Shown one piece after another: positions 6,645-7,194 of a stretch of DNA of 7,194 bases (within the stretch, counting starts at the first letter, position 1; every line of letters starts with the position of its first letter). The DNA is from Enterovibrio sp051650965 (GTDB lineage: Bacteria; Pseudomonadota; Gammaproteobacteria; Enterobacterales; Vibrionaceae), in the NCBI GenBank assembly GCA_051650965.1, contig JBOFRL010000011.1, forward strand, positions 1 to 7,194, read 5' to 3'. A program made the position numbers and the translations under genes. The notes beneath the pieces were generated by a model. It saw nothing but the letters and a program-made list of their open reading frames with translations, made no database searches and was not told the origin of the DNA.

Positions 6645-7055
6645 AAATGGGCCATAAAACGTTATTTTCTCTTAATTGATAATGGCAAAAAATTAAGAAT
6701 GCACCATTTACTTTGGGTTTATTGTTTGTGCTGCGTGCCGCAAAAGGGCTATTTTGATAGATATTAGCCCTTATTTTTCAGAGTATTATCATTAGCAAAC
6801 ATAACGTTGCTGTTGAAATTGTAGAAAAAGAACAGATTTGGTTGGCTGGGGAAAATTAATCAGTGCTGCGTTTTGGAACTATTTTATGTTAATGAGCAGA
6901 TTGCATTGAGCTTAAAAAACGTAACAAATAATAGCAATTTATATTTCGCATAAAACGTTTGCTGAAAACTATATTTATGCGTGATGTGATAGCTAGAAAA
7001 TATCTAAACGTCGTTATTAAAGTAATGCTGTATCCTAGATGGGTTTTATAAATAA
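6645..7055. other. AT-rich intergenic region without a credible gene
   Basis: About 410 nt of AT-rich sequence. I found no tRNA, no CRISPR-type repeat and no coding frame with recognisable content. It holds an orphan terminator-like hairpin (6744-6778) and two copies of CATAAAACGTT (6652-6662 and 6949-6959). The left part must contain the promoter of the small membrane protein gene. The rest may be decayed sequence next to the right-hand insertion element. Confidence 0.6.
6744..6778 (+). terminator. Orphan terminator-like hairpin
   Basis: An 8-bp perfect stem pairs AAGGGCTA (6744-6751) with TAGCCCTT (6765-6772) around a 13-nt loop, followed by A and five T residues. It looks like a plus-strand intrinsic terminator, but no plus-strand gene ends just upstream. 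It may end a small RNA or belong to a lost gene. The loop is longer than usual, so it could also be chance. Confidence 0.5.
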
Positions 7056-7109
7056 CCCCCTGTGTCAGGATAGTTGTCGCCTCAGTTTTTCGTACCATCG
7101 AACAGGGGG
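7056..7109 (+). repeat. 8-bp inverted repeat in the IS leader
   Basis: CCCCCTGT at 7056-7063 is the reverse complement of ACAGGGGG at 7102-7109, with 38 nt between them. The right arm ends 16 nt before the GTG start of the transposase gene. If both arms are transcribed from outside the element, they could fold and hinder ribosome loading. Confidence 0.6.
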
Positions 7110-7125
7110 CGGAAGTTAGGTTTGA

Positions 7126-7194
7126 GTGAGACATTATCCTGAAGCGCACAAAAAAGCAGTCGTTAGTAAGTTGATGGAAAGCGGTTTATCATTG
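7126..7194 (+). CDS. Transposase OrfA, N-terminal fragment (IS3-like, HTH_Tnp_1 type)
   Basis: The GTG at 7126 opens 23 codons that run to the window edge, directly preceded by an in-frame TGA. The peptide starts (V/M)RHYPEAHKKAVVSKLM and is followed by ESGLSL. From memory this fits the opening of HTH_Tnp_1 proteins of IS3-type elements, which begin with M-(R/K)-x-Y-(S/P)-x-E-x-K and then a V-V-x-K-(L/M) helix preceding the helix-turn-helix. An upstream GGAAG-like purine run at 7111-7115 is a possible but distant ribosome site. In IS3 elements OrfA is joined to the DDE-domain OrfB by a -1 frameshift; neither the frameshift nor OrfB is in view. The family call rests on 23 residues. Confidence 0.6.
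   Translation, partial: MRHYPEAHKKAVVSKLMESGLSL

Larger units (their letters stand above)
7056..7194 (+). mobile_element. Left end of a second insertion sequence (IS3-like), cut by window edge
   Basis: An OrfA-like transposase start lies at 7126, preceded by about 65-70 nt of leader, the arrangement expected at the left end of an IS3-type element. IS3-family termini usually begin with TG, and TGTGTCAGGATAGTTGTCGC at 7061-7080 is the best candidate terminal repeat. CCCCC just before it could be flank or element. The other terminus lies outside the window, so the boundary and target duplication cannot be verified. Confidence 0.55.

Noticed and set aside
6889..7149. Minus-strand open frame of 86 codons near the right edge
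   Set aside because: It crosses the apparent IS boundary, runs antisense to the transposase start, and its translation has no recognisable content or coherent domain pattern.
1..7194. CRISPR array, tRNA, rRNA, toxin-antitoxin pair or a new defence system
   Set aside because: No regularly spaced repeats, cloverleaf-like segments or paired small genes were seen. The recognised genes are ordinary metabolic and transport genes plus IS fragments.

Overview
The window looks like a piece of a gammaproteobacterial chromosome with intermediate GC. Recognisable proteins resemble enterobacterial, Vibrio and Aeromonas-type homologues as I recall them: PabB with NudL directly downstream (the order known from E. 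coli), a YcbL-type metallo-hydrolase, and an MdtK/NorM-type MATE transporter. The ~508-residue class I fumarase resembles the shorter form found in many gamma- and betaproteobacteria rather than the longer E. coli FumA/FumB. I cannot name a genus from the sequence alone.

Layout, left to right. Bases 1-78 carry the first 26 codons of an IS630-type transposase on the minus strand, cut by the window edge. Bases 111-2226 form a two-gene minus-strand operon, pabB then nudL, whose reading frames overlap by 14 nt. A 195-nt divergent spacer separates pabB from a plus-strand class I fumarate hydratase (2422-3948) with its own intrinsic terminator. A YcbL-like MBL-fold hydrolase (4066-4770) follows, also with its own terminator. 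Then comes a MATE efflux pump with a GTG start (4884-6254). It converges on a small minus-strand gene for an unknown three-helix membrane protein (6312-6644), and a 16-bp perfect hairpin lies at the junction. Bases 6645-7055 are AT-rich with no credible gene but hold one orphan terminator-like hairpin. From about 7056 a second insertion sequence begins, and its transposase OrfA start (IS3-like, HTH_Tnp_1 type) runs off the right edge.

The genes do not form one pathway. PabB supplies aminodeoxychorismate for folate. NudL probably hydrolyses CoA or its derivatives. Fumarase serves the TCA cycle. The MBL protein is a glyoxalase-II-like thioester hydrolase candidate, and the MATE pump exports cationic drugs or metabolites. 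Apart from the pabB-nudL pair, each plus-strand gene appears to be its own transcription unit. I see no new defence, mobile or biosynthetic system. The points of interest are the two different IS ends bounding the window, likely read-through of pabB-nudL into the IS630 transposase, extra segments in PabB, NudL and the YcbL-like protein, an orphan membrane protein, and an orphan hairpin that may mark a small RNA or a decayed gene.
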